Assembly: GCA_963704075.1 (NCBI GenBank)
Contig: CAVPGV010000004.1
Span: forward strand, 248,001 to 312,000
Length of the DNA stretch: 64,000 bases
Direction: 5' to 3'
Origin: JADKAV01 sp963704075
GTDB lineage: Bacteria; Actinomycetota; Actinomycetes; S36-B12; UBA10799
The notes under the pieces are model-generated. The model was not told the DNA's origin and did not search any database. It saw only the letters and a list, made by a program, of their open reading frames with translations. How positions within the stretch are numbered: position 1 is the stretch's first letter; every line of letters starts with the position of its first letter. The position numbers and the translations under genes are program-made. Shown here piece by piece: positions 54,394 to 63,963 of this stretch.

Positions 54394-55879
54394 CTATTCG
54401 CCGGTTAGTCGGGTCACCAGTAGTTCGCGGACCCGCCCGGCGTCGGCCTGACCACGGGTGGCCTTCATCACGGCACCGACCAGCGCACCGACGGCTGCGA
54501 CCTTGCCGTCACGCACCTTTTGCGCCACATCGGGATTGCCGGCGATCGCCTCGTCCACGGCCACCAGCAGCGCCGTGTCGTCAGACACCAGCGCCAACCC
54601 ACGGGCCGCGACGACCTCGTCGGCCGAACCCTCCCCGGCGAGGATGCCGTCGATCACCTGCCGCGCCATCTTGTCGTTGAGTGTGCCCTCGGCGACCAGA
54701 GCTTCGATCCGCGCCACCCCGGCAGCATCGATCGGAAGGTCGGGCAGCGCGACACCGCTGTCGTTGCTGCGACGAGCCAGTTCCCCCAACCACCACTTCT
54801 TGGCCCCCGCCGCCGACGCCCCTGCTTCGATGGTCTGCTCGATGAGTTCCATTGCCTGTGCATTGACCACGTCGCGCATCTCGAGGTCGGTGAAGCCCCA
54901 CTGCTGCTGCAGTCGCGCCCGGCGCTGTGCGGGCGGCTCGGGCAGCGTCTCACGCAGCTGTTCCACCCACTGCTCCGACGCGGCCACCGGCGCGAGATCC
55001 GGCTCCGGGAAGTATCGGTAGTCCTCGGCCTCTTCCTTGGTACGCCCCGGTGTGGTCTTCCCGGTGTCCTCGTGCCAGTGCCGAGTTTCCTGCACGATGG
55101 TTCCGCCCGCGGCCAGGACATCGGCCTGGCGCTCGATCTCGTGACGTACGGCGCGTTCCACCGAGCGTAGGGAGTTGACGTTCTTGGTCTCTGTCCGGGT
55201 CCCGAACGGACCCTGCGGATCAGGGCGCAAGGAGACGTTCGCATCGCAGCGCAGGGAGCCCTGCTCCATACGCACGTCGGAGACTCCCAGCGACCGCAGG
55301 ATGTCACGCAGGGCGGCGACATAGGTACGTGCCACCTCGGGAGCCTTTGCGCCGGTGCCCTCGATGGGCTTGGTGACGATCTCGATCAGTGGGATGCCTG
55401 CCCGGTTGTAGTCGACCAACGAGTAGTCCGCGCCGTGGATCCGGCCGGTCGCCCCACCCATGTGCAATGACTTGCCGGTGTCCTCCTCCATGTGGGCGCG
55501 CTCGATCCCGATGCGGTAGGTGTCGCCCTCCACATCCACATCGAGGTAGCCGTCGACAGCGATCGGCTCGTCGTACTGGGAGATCTGATAGTTCTTCGGC
55601 ATGTCGGGGTAGAAGTAGTTCTTGCGCGCGAACCGCGACCGCGGCGCGATGCGACAGTTGAGGGCCAGACCGATGCGGATGGCCGATTCGACCGCCGTGC
55701 CGTTCACCACCGGCAGCGAGCCGGGCAATGCCAGACACACTGGGCACACCTGCGTGTTGGGGGCGTGCGCCGAACGTGGTCGAGCACCCGCAGAACATCT
55801 TCGTCTCGGTGTTCAATTCGACATGTACTTCCAGCCCCAGTACGGGATCGAAGTCGCTGATCGCCTGTTCGAACCTCAT
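54394..55879 (-). CDS. gatB: Asp-tRNA(Asn)/Glu-tRNA(Gln) amidotransferase subunit B (one frameshift)
   Basis: About 494 residues. LGLEVHVELNTETKMFCGC in the first frame, then VCPVCLALPGSLPVVN, KNYFYPDMPKNYQISQYDEP and RTKEEAEDYRYFPEPDL in the second; the shift is near 55768. The C-terminal YqeY-like tail domain is present. Binds mischarged tRNA and kinases it for amidation. Coupled to gatA (ATGA). Confidence 0.95.
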
Positions 55880-57342
55880 GGCCGGGCCTCCCAACCGATG
55901 GCGGCTTCCAGTGCTCCCCCGGCGACGTACAGGCGGTCGTCGGCCATGGCCGGCGCCATGAACTGCACGCCGATGGGCAGTCCCTGATCGTCCAGTCCCA
56001 CCGGGACCGACATCCCCGGAATACCTGCGAGGTTCGCCGGGATCGTGGCGATGTCCTGCAGGTACATGCTCAAGGGGTCGTCCACCTTCTCCCCGAGCCG
56101 GAAGGCGGTGGTCGGGGCGGTCGGCGTGGCCAGGACATCGGCCTGCGAGAAAGCCGCGGCGAAGTCATTGGCGATGAGAGTCCGCACCTTCTGGGCCTGA
56201 CCGTAATACGCGTCGTAGTAACCGCTGGACAGCGCGTAGGTCCCGAGCATGATGCGCCGTTTCACCTCCGGACCGAAGCCGGCCTCGCGGGTCATCGCCA
56301 TCACTTGCTCGACACTGTGGTCGCCGTCGTCGCCCACCCGCAGGCCGTAGCGCATGGCGTCGAACTTGGCCAGATTCGACGACGCCTCGCTCGGCAGGAT
56401 CAGGTAGTACGCGGCCAGGGCGTACTCGAAGTGCGGGCAGGAGACCTCGACGATCTCGGCACCGGCATCCGCGAGCGCGTCCAACGACTTGCGGAAGTGC
56501 TCCTGGACCTCCCGCTGGAATCCCTCGCCGGTCAATTGCTTCACGACCGCGATCCGCATGCCCTTGACGTCCGGGTTCGCGGCGGCCTGGACCACCGGCG
56601 GGACAGGGGCGTCGATCGAGGTCGAATCGCGCGGATCATGACCTGCCATCACCGCGTGCAGCATGGCCGCGTCCGCAACAGTGGTGGCGAACGGCCCGGC
56701 TTGGTCCAGCGACGAGGCCAGGGCGACCAGCCCGTACCGGGAGACCCCACCGTAGGTCGGCTTCACCCCGACCACGCCGGTCATCGCGGCCGGTTGCCGA
56801 ATGGAACCGCCGGTGTCCGTACCGACGGACAACGGCGCCTGCCGAGCGGCAACCGCCACCGCCGACCCCCCACTGGAACCACCCGGGATGCGACCTGCGT
56901 CCCACGGGTTGCGCGTGGGACCGAAGGCGCTGTTCTCGGTCGACGACCCCATGGCGAACTCGTCCATGTTCGTCTTGCCGATGATCACCGCGCCGGCCTT
57001 GCGCAGATTGGCGGTGACGGTGGCGTCGTAGGCGGGGATCCAGCCCTCGAGCATCTTCGACCCGCAGGTGGTCGGCAGCCCCTTGGTCGTCAGCACGTCC
57101 TTGACGGCTACTGGCACGCCGGCCAGGGGCCCGAGTGCCTCACCGCGCGCTCGCGCCTCGTCGACGGCATCAGCGGTGGCCAAGGCGCCGGAGACGTCGA
57201 CGGCGAGAAAGGCGTTGAGTTGTCCGTCGGTCTCGGCGATCCGATCCAGGAACGACGTTGCAACCTCCCGTGCCGAGAAGTCACCTGCGGCGATGCCCGC
57301 GGCCAGGTCGACCGCATTGGTGTACGTGAAGGGCACGGTCAC
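55876..57342 (-). CDS. gatA: Amidotransferase subunit A
   Basis: 488 residues from GTG 57342. Amidase Ser-cisSer-Lys triad: VAVKDVLTTKG, then GGSSGGSAVAVAA and GTDTGGSIRQPA. Supplies ammonia from Gln for Gln-tRNA and Asn-tRNA formation. Overlaps gatC by 4 nt. Confidence 0.97.
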   Translation of the reverse strand: MTVPFTYTNAVDLAAGIAAGDFSAREVATSFLDRIAETDGQLNAFLAVDVSGALATADAVDEARARGEALGPLAGVPVAVKDVLTTKGLPTTCGSKMLEGWIPAYDATVTANLRKAGAVIIGKTNMDEFAMGSSTENSAFGPTRNPWDAGRIPGGSSGGSAVAVAARQAPLSVGTDTGGSIRQPAAMTGVVGVKPTYGGVSRYGLVALASSLDQAGPFATTVADAAMLHAVMAGHDPRDSTSIDAPVPPVVQAAANPDVKGMRIAVVKQLTGEGFQREVQEHFRKSLDALADAGAEIVEVSCPHFEYALAAYYLILPSEASSNLAKFDAMRYGLRVGDDGDHSVEQVMAMTREAGFGPEVKRRIMLGTYALSSGYYDAYYGQAQKVRTLIANDFAAAFSQADVLATPTAPTTAFRLGEKVDDPLSMYLQDIATIPANLAGIPGMSVPVGLDDQGLPIGVQFMAPAMADDRLYVAGGALEAAIGWEARP

Positions 57343-57636
57343 TCCTCATCCAGGATGCGTGGGACCCGGAAACGGCCGTCCTCGACCGCAGGGGCCGCCG
57401 ACAGCGCCTCTTCGGCGGTGAGTCCTGGTTGCAGGAGCGTCGGCCCGGAACACGTTGTCCAGCGCCACCGGATGGGACATCGGTTCGACGTCCTGCGCGG
57501 CGACTTCCCCCACCCGTGTGACGGCGGTGAGGATCACGTCGAGCTGTTCGGCGTAGTGGGACAGTTCGTCCTCACTGAGATCGAGCCGGGCCAAGCGCGC
57601 CAGGTGCGCGACTTCGTCGCGGGAGATTGCGGGCAT
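57339..57636 (-). CDS. gatC: Amidotransferase subunit C (one frameshift)
   Basis: About 98 residues. MPAISRDEVAHLARLARLDL, LDVILTAVTRVGEVAAQDVE and PMSHPVALDNVFRAD, then after a shift near 57435 the tail EEALSAAPAVEDGRFRVPRI. Scaffold of GatCAB. TAGACT lies 7 nt before the ATG and heads the operon. Confidence 0.92.
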
Positions 57637-57643
57637 GGCGTCA

Positions 57644-57649
57644 AGTCTA
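57644..57649 (-). promoter_or_regulatory. -10-like TAGACT, leaderless start of gatCAB
   Basis: Minus-strand TAGACT ends 7 nt before ATG 57636. Confidence 0.45.
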
Positions 57650-57774
57650 CGGAGGCCGATCGAGCAGGTGTCGTTGGCACACTGCCGGGACGCTCGCGTC
57701 ACCGTCGACTCGAACGCTACTGACGGGCGCCGAGCGTGACCGGCCGACGATGGCACCCCCACTCGCGAGCCCTG

Positions 57775-57780
57775 CACAAT
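57775..57780 (+). promoter_or_regulatory. -10-like CACAAT, leaderless start of kinase gene
   Basis: CACAAT ends 6 nt before GTG 57787. Confidence 0.38.
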
Positions 57781-57786
57781 GGCCGG

Positions 57787-58423
57787 GTGGAGCAGTCCGC
57801 GATCGAGCACCTCGTCGGTGCCGTTCATGATGCATCGACCGACGACCACCTGCTACTGGTCGGGATCGCGGGGCCACCGGGATCAGGTAAGACCCATCTG
57901 GCCGCGGGATTGACGAGATCGCTGGGAGCAGTCACGGTGCCGATGGACGGCTTCCACCTGGCCAACCGGCAGTTGGACGCACTAGGGCTGCGTTGTGTGA
58001 AAGGGGCGCCGGAGACGTTCGACCGGGTGGGTCTGCTCGCAGCGTTGCAGCGCCTGCCGGCTGATGAACCCGTCTACTTTCCCGACTTCTCCCACGAACA
58101 ACACGAACCCATCGCGGCCTCGATACGGGTGGACCCGGACTGCCCGGTTGTCGTCGTGGAGGGCAACTATCTGCTGCTGGACCGTCCTGGCTGGCGGGAG
58201 GTGACGGCGCTGTTCGGCATAACTGTCTTCGTGGACGTCCCGTGGCAGGTGTGCCGGCCGCGCTTGCTGGCCCGCCACGAGGCCGCGGGCATGAGCCCAC
58301 CGGACGCCGAGCAGTGGGTCGATCGCTCGGATCGCGCCAACTTCGAACTGATCACCGGCGAGCGCCTGCCCGCGGACCTGCAGGTGGATGAGTTCGGTGT
58401 CGTGGTCCGGAACGCACCGATAG
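57787..58423 (+). CDS. P-loop nucleoside/small-molecule kinase (uridine kinase-like; 3' end uncertain)
   Basis: About 211 residues from GTG 57787. Walker A GIAGPPGSGKTHLAAGL, VPMDGFHLANRQLDALGL, KGAPETFDRVGLL and VVVEGNYLLLDRPGW match the YggC/pantothenate kinase-uridine kinase group. The open frame runs on to 58644, deep into the next gene, in sequence that no longer looks like the family. A single extra base near 58410 would give a TAG at 58421, the end used here. Substrate unknown. Confidence 0.75.
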
Positions 58424-58426
58424 CCT
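58421..58426 (+). promoter_or_regulatory. -10-like TAGCCT, leaderless start of SDR gene
   Basis: TAGCCT ends 6 nt before ATG 58433. Confidence 0.38.
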
Positions 58427-58432
58427 GTGGGC

Positions 58433-59191
58433 ATGATTGCCGCGTTCGACCTCTCAGGACGCACAGCCCTGATCACGGGGGCCGGATCCGAGACCGGCAT
58501 CGGAATGGCGACCGCACGCCTGCTCGCGAAGATGGGCGCGGAGGTGGTACTGACCTCGACCACGGACCGGATCAACGACCGCGTCGCTGCGTTGCGCGCC
58601 GAGGGTTTGTCAGCCCGGGGTGTCGTTGCCGATCTCACCGATGAGCAACAGGTCGCCCGACTGCCGGAGCACGTCGATGTCCTGGTGAACAACGCGGGCA
58701 TGGTCAGCGTCGGCACCGACTTCGAGGCCGGGCGCCTCACGGACATGAGCCTGCACACGTGGCGGACCGGCATTCAGCGCAACCTCGATACGGCCTTTCT
58801 CGTGAGTCGACATGTCCTGCCAGCGATGGCCGACCGTCGATGGGGACGAGTTGTCAACGTCACCAGCGTGACGGGACCGGTGATGGCGATGCGCGACGAG
58901 CCCGCCTACGCCGCCGCGAAGGCGGGGATGATGGGCCTCACCCGCTCGATGGCCCTGGACTTCGCAGATTCCGGGATCACCGTGAACGCCGTCGCGCCCG
59001 GGTGGATCGCAACCGGTTCACAGACCGCCGATGAAGCGCGACAGGCCCTCATGACACCGGCGGGTCGCGCCGGCGAGCCCATAGATGTGGCGGCCGCGAT
59101 CGCGTGGTTCTGCTCCCCCGGGGCCGCGTACACAACGGCGCAATGCCTGGTCGTCGACGGCGGGAACTCGATCGCCGAAGAGCGGGCCTGA
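58433..59191 (+). CDS. SDR family oxidoreductase (FabG-like)
   Basis: 252 residues from ATG 58433 (GTG 58427 would add two). TALITGAGSETGIGMATA, VLVNNAGMV, NVTSVTGPV, the YAAAKAG Tyr-Lys pair and a C-terminal CLVVDGGNS. NAD(P)-dependent; 3-oxoacyl reductase activity is the usual annotation but unproven. Its stop is followed after about 40 bp by palindromic repeat array 3. Confidence 0.87.
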   Translation: MIAAFDLSGRTALITGAGSETGIGMATARLLAKMGAEVVLTSTTDRINDRVAALRAEGLSARGVVADLTDEQQVARLPEHVDVLVNNAGMVSVGTDFEAGRLTDMSLHTWRTGIQRNLDTAFLVSRHVLPAMADRRWGRVVNVTSVTGPVMAMRDEPAYAAAKAGMMGLTRSMALDFADSGITVNAVAPGWIATGSQTADEARQALMTPAGRAGEPIDVAAAIAWFCSPGAAYTTAQCLVVDGGNSIAEERA

Positions 59192-59231
59192 GTTTCCCGG
59201 GCGACTCTCGCTGGGTGCGGCCACCGACGAC

Positions 59232-59348
59232 GAGGGCGGCGATGTTGGGCAGGACCGACGACGAGGGCGGCGTTGTTGGGCAGTACATGCGCCGAAAACG
59301 CCCAACAACGTCGCCCTGGTTAACGGTGGACCCCAACAACGACGCCCC
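59232..59348. repeat. Palindromic repeat array 3 (31-bp period, two direct and two inverted copies)
   Basis: GAGGGCGGCGATGTTGGGC at 59232 and GAGGGCGGCGTTGTTGGGC at 59263 (31 bp apart), then inverted GCCCAACAACGTCGCCC at 59300 and CCCCAACAACGACGCC at 59331 (again 31 bp apart). The inner pair forms a stem with one mismatch and an 18-nt loop. It lies between the convergent SDR and ligA genes. No DUF559 gene is nearby. Confidence 0.88.
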
Positions 59349-59444
59349 GGGTCGGACGAGGTCTGCTGGAGGCGTTCAACACGTTGCGCGCGGCCGCTAT
59401 GGGAATCACGCCGATCCGGGGCGGGACGCCTGCCGCACGCCTGC

Positions 59445-61547
59445 CTAGACTTCGGCCCCCAACTCCCCGAGGCGGTCCTCGGTCAGGATGGGCACCCCGA
59501 GCTTCTCCGCTTTCGCGTACTTGGACCCCGCGTTGTCCCCGGCGATCAGGTAGTCCGTCTTCTTGGACACCGAGCCCGTGACCCGGGCACCGAGTTGCTG
59601 CAGGCGCTCGGTGAGATCGTCGCGGCTCCATCCGGTGAGCGTGCCGGTGATGACGACGGTCTTGCCCGTGAGGGGTCCGGGGCGACCGGCACTCTCATCG
59701 GCCATCCGCACCCCGGCGGCGGCCCACTTCTCCACGATGCGTGCGTGCCATTCCACGGCGAACCACTCGTGCAGCGCGCCGGCGATCGTCGGCCCCACTC
59801 CCTCGACCGAGGCGAGTTGCTCCTCGGAGGCGGCCCGGATCGCATCCATGGAACCCAGCTCCCGGGCCAGCGCCTGGGCCGCGGTCGGACCGACGTGCCG
59901 GATCGACAGGGCCACCAGCACCCGCCACAACGGCCGGCTTTTGGCCAAGTCCAGTTGTTCGAGCAGCACCCGGGCGTTCTCGGTCAGCTCGTTTCCCGAA
60001 CGGGTGAAGAACGACGAGCGCAGCAGCGCGGCGCCGTCGAGGTCGAAGAGGTCGCCCTCGTCAGCGACCAGGCCGTCGTCGAGCAGGGCGCTGGCCGACT
60101 TCCAGCCAAGACCCTCGATGTCGAGGGCTCCCCGGCCGCCCACGTGGTTGAGCCGCTCGCGCAACTGCGAGGGGCAGCCGCGCGAGTTGGGGCACCGGAT
60201 GTCCACGTCCCCCTCTTTCGCGGGGGCCAACGGCGTGCCGCACGACGGGCACACCGTGGGCATCACGAACGCGCGCTCATTGCCGGTCCGCTCCTCGACG
60301 ACCGGCCCGATCACCTCGGGGATGATCTCCCCGGCCTTGCGCAGGAAGACCATGTCACCGATCAGCACGCCCTTGCGCCGCACCTCCTGCGCGTTGTGGA
60401 GCGTGGCCATGGACACGGTGGTGCCCGACACGCGCACCGGGGTCATCACCGCGAACGGCGTCACCCGGCCCGTGCGGCCCACGTTGACCGCGATGTCCAG
60501 CAGCCTGGTCCGCACCACCTCCGGCGGGTACTTCACCGCGATGGCCCAGCGTGGAGCCCGCGACGTGGAGCCGAGACGCTGCTGCACCGCGATCTCGTCG
60601 ACCTTCACCACGACACCGTCGATCTCATGGTCCAGGCTGTGGCGTTTGCGTTCGAACTCCTTGACGTAGGACTCGACCTCGTCCAGCGTGTCCGCGACCG
60701 CGATCCTCGGCGACACCGGCAGCCCCCAGCGCTGCAGGTCCCCGTAGGCCTGCGACAGCCGCTGGGGCCGGGGCCCGGAGATCTCACCGAGGCCATGCAC
60801 GATCAGACGCAGCCGACCGAGAGCCGAGACACCTCGCTCGAGTTCGCCGCGCTGCTTGTCCGAGACCTTGCGACCGGCAGCCTCCCGTTCGGCGATCTCC
60901 GCCTGCCGGCGATCCACGCGCTGACGCAAGGTCCCGGCACCGGCATTACGCGGATTGGCGAACGGCGAACGCCCCAGTTCCAGCATCTGTTCGTTGAGTT
61001 CCGCGAACTCGGCCACCGGGAAGTACACCTCACCGCGCACCTCCACCAGATCAGGAGCCCCCGACAGCCTGGTCGGGATCGCTGGGATGAACCGGGCGTT
61101 GTAGGTCACGTCCTCACCGACGCGGCCGTCACCGCGCGTGGCCAAGGTGGTCAACCGGCCATTGCGGTACACCAGGTCGACGGCCAGCCCGTCGATCTTC
61201 AACTCGCACAACATGGGCGGCACATGGCCGAGGTCCTTCTCCACCCGGGCCGACCAGGCGCGGAACTCGGTGAGGCCGAAGGCGTTGTCCAGGCTCATCA
61301 TGCGCTGCAGGTGCTCGACCGGCTCGAACATGTCCGACCGGGCACCGCCGACCGTCTGCGTCGGGGAATCGGCCCGCTGCAACTCCGGGAAACGCTGCTC
61401 CAACTCCCGCAACTCGACGAAGAATTGGTCGTACTCGGCATCCGACAGCCGCGGCGCGTCCTGCTGGTAGTACGCGTAGCGGGCCTGCTCGATCTGGGAG
61501 ACCAGCTCTTCCCAACGCTCACGATCGGTCGGTGTCGGGCCGGCCAT
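59445..61547 (-). CDS. ligA: NAD-dependent DNA ligase LigA
   Basis: 700 residues from ATG 61547. Adenylated Lys117 in LCELKIDGLA, the Ia domain YYQQDAPRLSDAEYD, OB fold, a Cys4 zinc finger (CPSCGTPL ... CPNSRGCPSQL), HhH domain (SVEGVGPTIAGAL) and a C-terminal BRCT (GKTVVITGTLTGWSRDDL). Seals nicks in replication and repair. Its ATG overlaps the stop of the metE-like gene. Intact. Confidence 0.97.
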   Translation of the reverse strand: MAGPTPTDRERWEELVSQIEQARYAYYQQDAPRLSDAEYDQFFVELRELEQRFPELQRADSPTQTVGGARSDMFEPVEHLQRMMSLDNAFGLTEFRAWSARVEKDLGHVPPMLCELKIDGLAVDLVYRNGRLTTLATRGDGRVGEDVTYNARFIPAIPTRLSGAPDLVEVRGEVYFPVAEFAELNEQMLELGRSPFANPRNAGAGTLRQRVDRRQAEIAEREAAGRKVSDKQRGELERGVSALGRLRLIVHGLGEISGPRPQRLSQAYGDLQRWGLPVSPRIAVADTLDEVESYVKEFERKRHSLDHEIDGVVVKVDEIAVQQRLGSTSRAPRWAIAVKYPPEVVRTRLLDIAVNVGRTGRVTPFAVMTPVRVSGTTVSMATLHNAQEVRRKGVLIGDMVFLRKAGEIIPEVIGPVVEERTGNERAFVMPTVCPSCGTPLAPAKEGDVDIRCPNSRGCPSQLRERLNHVGGRGALDIEGLGWKSASALLDDGLVADEGDLFDLDGAALLRSSFFTRSGNELTENARVLLEQLDLAKSRPLWRVLVALSIRHVGPTAAQALARELGSMDAIRAASEEQLASVEGVGPTIAGALHEWFAVEWHARIVEKWAAAGVRMADESAGRPGPLTGKTVVITGTLTGWSRDDLTERLQQLGARVTGSVSKKTDYLIAGDNAGSKYAKAEKLGVPILTEDRLGELGAEV

Positions 61548-62453
61548 CAGCCCAGCCTCTCGTTGAGCGACTCGACGACCCGGTGCCAAGGACGGTAGTC
61601 CGCCACCATTCCGCAGGGCGGGCTGATCAGCATAGGGGCAGGCGCCAGCCCGGTGCGATCGAAGAAGTCCAACACGTTGCGGACGCTACCCGGAACCGGC
61701 GACACACCGAAACCCATGGTGACCCCGGCGGTGGACAACTCGGCCAGCGATTCGTCATCGGCGACCCCGAGTTGCTCCTGATCGATCATTATCCCGTGCA
61801 GGGAACGCAAGCGCTCCCAAGGAATCCGCCCTGCGCAACAGTGCAACAGGTCCGCCCCCAGATCCAGATCCGGTTCGAGTGCCGGTAGGACGGACATACC
61901 ACTGGTGGTGCGGACCATGCCGGCAGCGACCGCGGGCAGCGAGGGTTCATCCAATTGGATCAGCCACGTCGCCCCCACTCGTTGCCCCAGCTGGGCCCTG
62001 TGTTCCACGATCAGTTGCCGGTAGGCCGTCAAGAGATCACGCATCAGGCCGCGGTCCGACAACAGCCGGTTGCCTCGGCGCTCCACGGCGGCGGCCAGCG
62101 TGTACGGACCCGCGAGTTGTTGTTTGGCAAGTCCGGTGTGACCACTCCACGACGACTCGACGGCATCGAGGTCCTCGCCGAGCAAGGAGCGCGCGCGGCG
62201 CATGTCCTTCGACGCTGCGCTCAACTCCCACCCCGTCACCGTCGTGGTGGCGCAAGAAGTCCGAACTGATGGCGGACAGCAGGCCCAACGTTCGGCCGAT
62301 CATGTCGGCCCCAGGGCCCCGCTCGGGCAACTCCGGGACGTGCGGCAGATCGGGCAGCTGATCACTGATCCGGGTGGGCCAGTCCCTCACCGCGGTGCCC
62401 GGCACAGAACCCACGCCGGTGAGGGTTACCGGCACTGTCAACGCGATGGGCAC
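61547..62453 (-). CDS. Cobalamin-independent methionine synthase-like core domain protein (one frameshift)
   Basis: About 301 residues, the C-terminal catalytic domain of MetE only. GVGSVPGT, LAGPYTLAAAVERRG, WLIQLDEPSLP, the zinc ligands in LLHCCAGRIPW and ISPPCGM. An extra base in the C/G run near 62232 splits it. The equivalent in M. tuberculosis, Rv3015c, holds the same place between mnmA and ligA. Without the MetE N-terminal domain the methyl donor is unclear. Confidence 0.82.
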
Positions 62454-62546
62454 GGCTCATGGTTGCATACCCACGGGCCGCAGTGAACCGGGGCGAAACG
62501 CAACGGGCCAAGACCCGCATGTGCCCACGCCCGGACGGCCGGCGAC

Positions 62547-62552
62547 TACGGT
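62547..62552 (+). promoter_or_regulatory. -10-like TACGGT, leaderless start of TRIC gene pair
   Basis: TACGGT ends 7 nt before ATG 62560. Confidence 0.42.
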
Positions 62553-62559
62553 GAGGGAC

Positions 62560-63237
62560 ATGCCACAGGTCTATACCGGGGTGACCGCCTTGCCGGAATG
62601 GACGCTGTATCTGGCCGTGGTGGTCGGTGGCCTGGCGGGTGCGACCTACGCCGCGCGGCGCGGATTCGACGTCATCGGGGTGCTCACCCTGTCGGTCACG
62701 GCGGGGCTGGGCGGACTGCTGATCCGGGACATCCTGCTGGCCCGCGGGCCGATCGTTCTGCGCGACGCAAGTTTCATCTGGTCGGCACTGGCCGCCGCGG
62801 TCATCGGCTTCTTCTTCGCCGGATACATCGCCCGCTTCGACCGAGCACTGCTGGGCCTCGAGGCTCTGGCAATGGGATTGCTCGCGACGGTCGGCACCGA
62901 CAGCGCTCTGCGCGCCGGACTCGGAGCGCTGCCCGCGATCGCGGTGGGCACGATCGTCGCTACGGCCGGGCCGTTGCTCCGGGACATCCTGGGCGGTGAC
63001 GCACCTCAGCTGCTGCGCCCCGGAGTGTTCCTGGGGGTCCTTGCCGTCGGCGCGTCGGTGCTCTACGTCGGCCTGGATGCGTGGACCAGACAGCCACTGT
63101 TCGCCCAGATCGTAGTCATTCTCATCTTCTTCCTCGCCCGCATGGCCGCAGTGGTGTGGGGTCTGCAGACAGCACCGGCCGCCGATGTCTCCGACCGGGT
63201 CTGGTCTTTCTGGAGCAGGCGGGGGCCCCACCGATGA
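62560..63237 (+). CDS. TRIC-type (UPF0126) cation channel protein 1
   Basis: 225 residues, seven transmembrane helices from an internal duplication of a three-helix unit. Each half has the GG-RD motif: TAGLGGLLIRDILL and VATAGPLLRDILGGD. Prokaryotic TRIC proteins form trimeric monovalent cation channels. Overlaps the next gene by 4 nt (ATGA). Confidence 0.87.
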   Translation: MPQVYTGVTALPEWTLYLAVVVGGLAGATYAARRGFDVIGVLTLSVTAGLGGLLIRDILLARGPIVLRDASFIWSALAAAVIGFFFAGYIARFDRALLGLEALAMGLLATVGTDSALRAGLGALPAIAVGTIVATAGPLLRDILGGDAPQLLRPGVFLGVLAVGASVLYVGLDAWTRQPLFAQIVVILIFFLARMAAVVWGLQTAPAADVSDRVWSFWSRRGPHR

Positions 63238-63963
63238 ACGAAGTGCCGACCGTTGTCCTGCCGACCGTCCTGGAGGCCCTGGCCATCTCCGTCGGCGGTA
63301 TCTCCGGCGCGTTGCACGCCCGGCGCCGGCAGATGGACGTGATGGGGATCCTGGTCGTCGGGTTCTGCGCCGCGCTCGGTGGCGGGGTCATCCGCGACAT
63401 CCTGCTGGTCTCCGGACCCCCGGTGTTCCTGACATCCCCTGCCTTCCTGATCTATGCCATGTTCGGTGCGGTACTGGGGTGGATCTTCGCGACGCTGGCC
63501 AGTCGCGCGACGATGCTGATCTACGTCATTGACGGTCTGTTCATCGGGGTCTGGGTCCTGGTCGGCGCGGGCAAGGCGATCGGCACCGGCCTGGGCTTCC
63601 TGGCGGCCGCCCTGGTCGCGGTCATCACCGCGACCGGCGGCGGCAGTCCTGCGCGATCTCTTCTGCGGCGAGCGGGTCAGTCTGCTGCTTCCCGGTCAGT
63701 GGCTGGCAGCTGCCGCCCTCGTCGGCGCTGTGACGTTCCTGTCCGCGTTCTGGCTGGGCGTCGACGTCTACGTCGCGCAGTGGATGTGCATCATCGTGGC
63801 ATCCACGATCCGCTTCGTCAGCGTCGCTTTCGACGTTCGGACCCCGATGCCGATGGATGTCAGCAAGCTCTTCGTCACGAAGCCGGTAGTCCGGACGAAT
63901 GCCAGTGCTCAGCGACCGGTGGCGATGATCCGTCCGGAACCCAGGACCCGGTCCTGCTGGTAG
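63234..63963 (+). CDS. TRIC-type (UPF0126) cation channel protein 2 (one frameshift)
   Basis: About 242 residues. ISVGGISGALHARRRQMDVM, FCAALGGGVIRDILL and, after a shift near 63645, ATGGAVLRDLFCGE repeat the family's GG-RD motif. Paralogue of the preceding protein, coupled by overlap. The tail after VSVAFDVRTP is probably non-native: it runs 55 bp into the convergent mnmA gene, so the true stop may be hidden by another error. Confidence 0.8.

Noticed and set aside
59085..61598. Very long plus-strand reading frame (837 codons) opposite ligA, and similar long frames opposite the dehydrogenases, atpD and sbcC
   Set aside because: Antisense frames are kept open by high GC codon bias; their translations show no domain and are rich in His, Arg, Gly and Gln.
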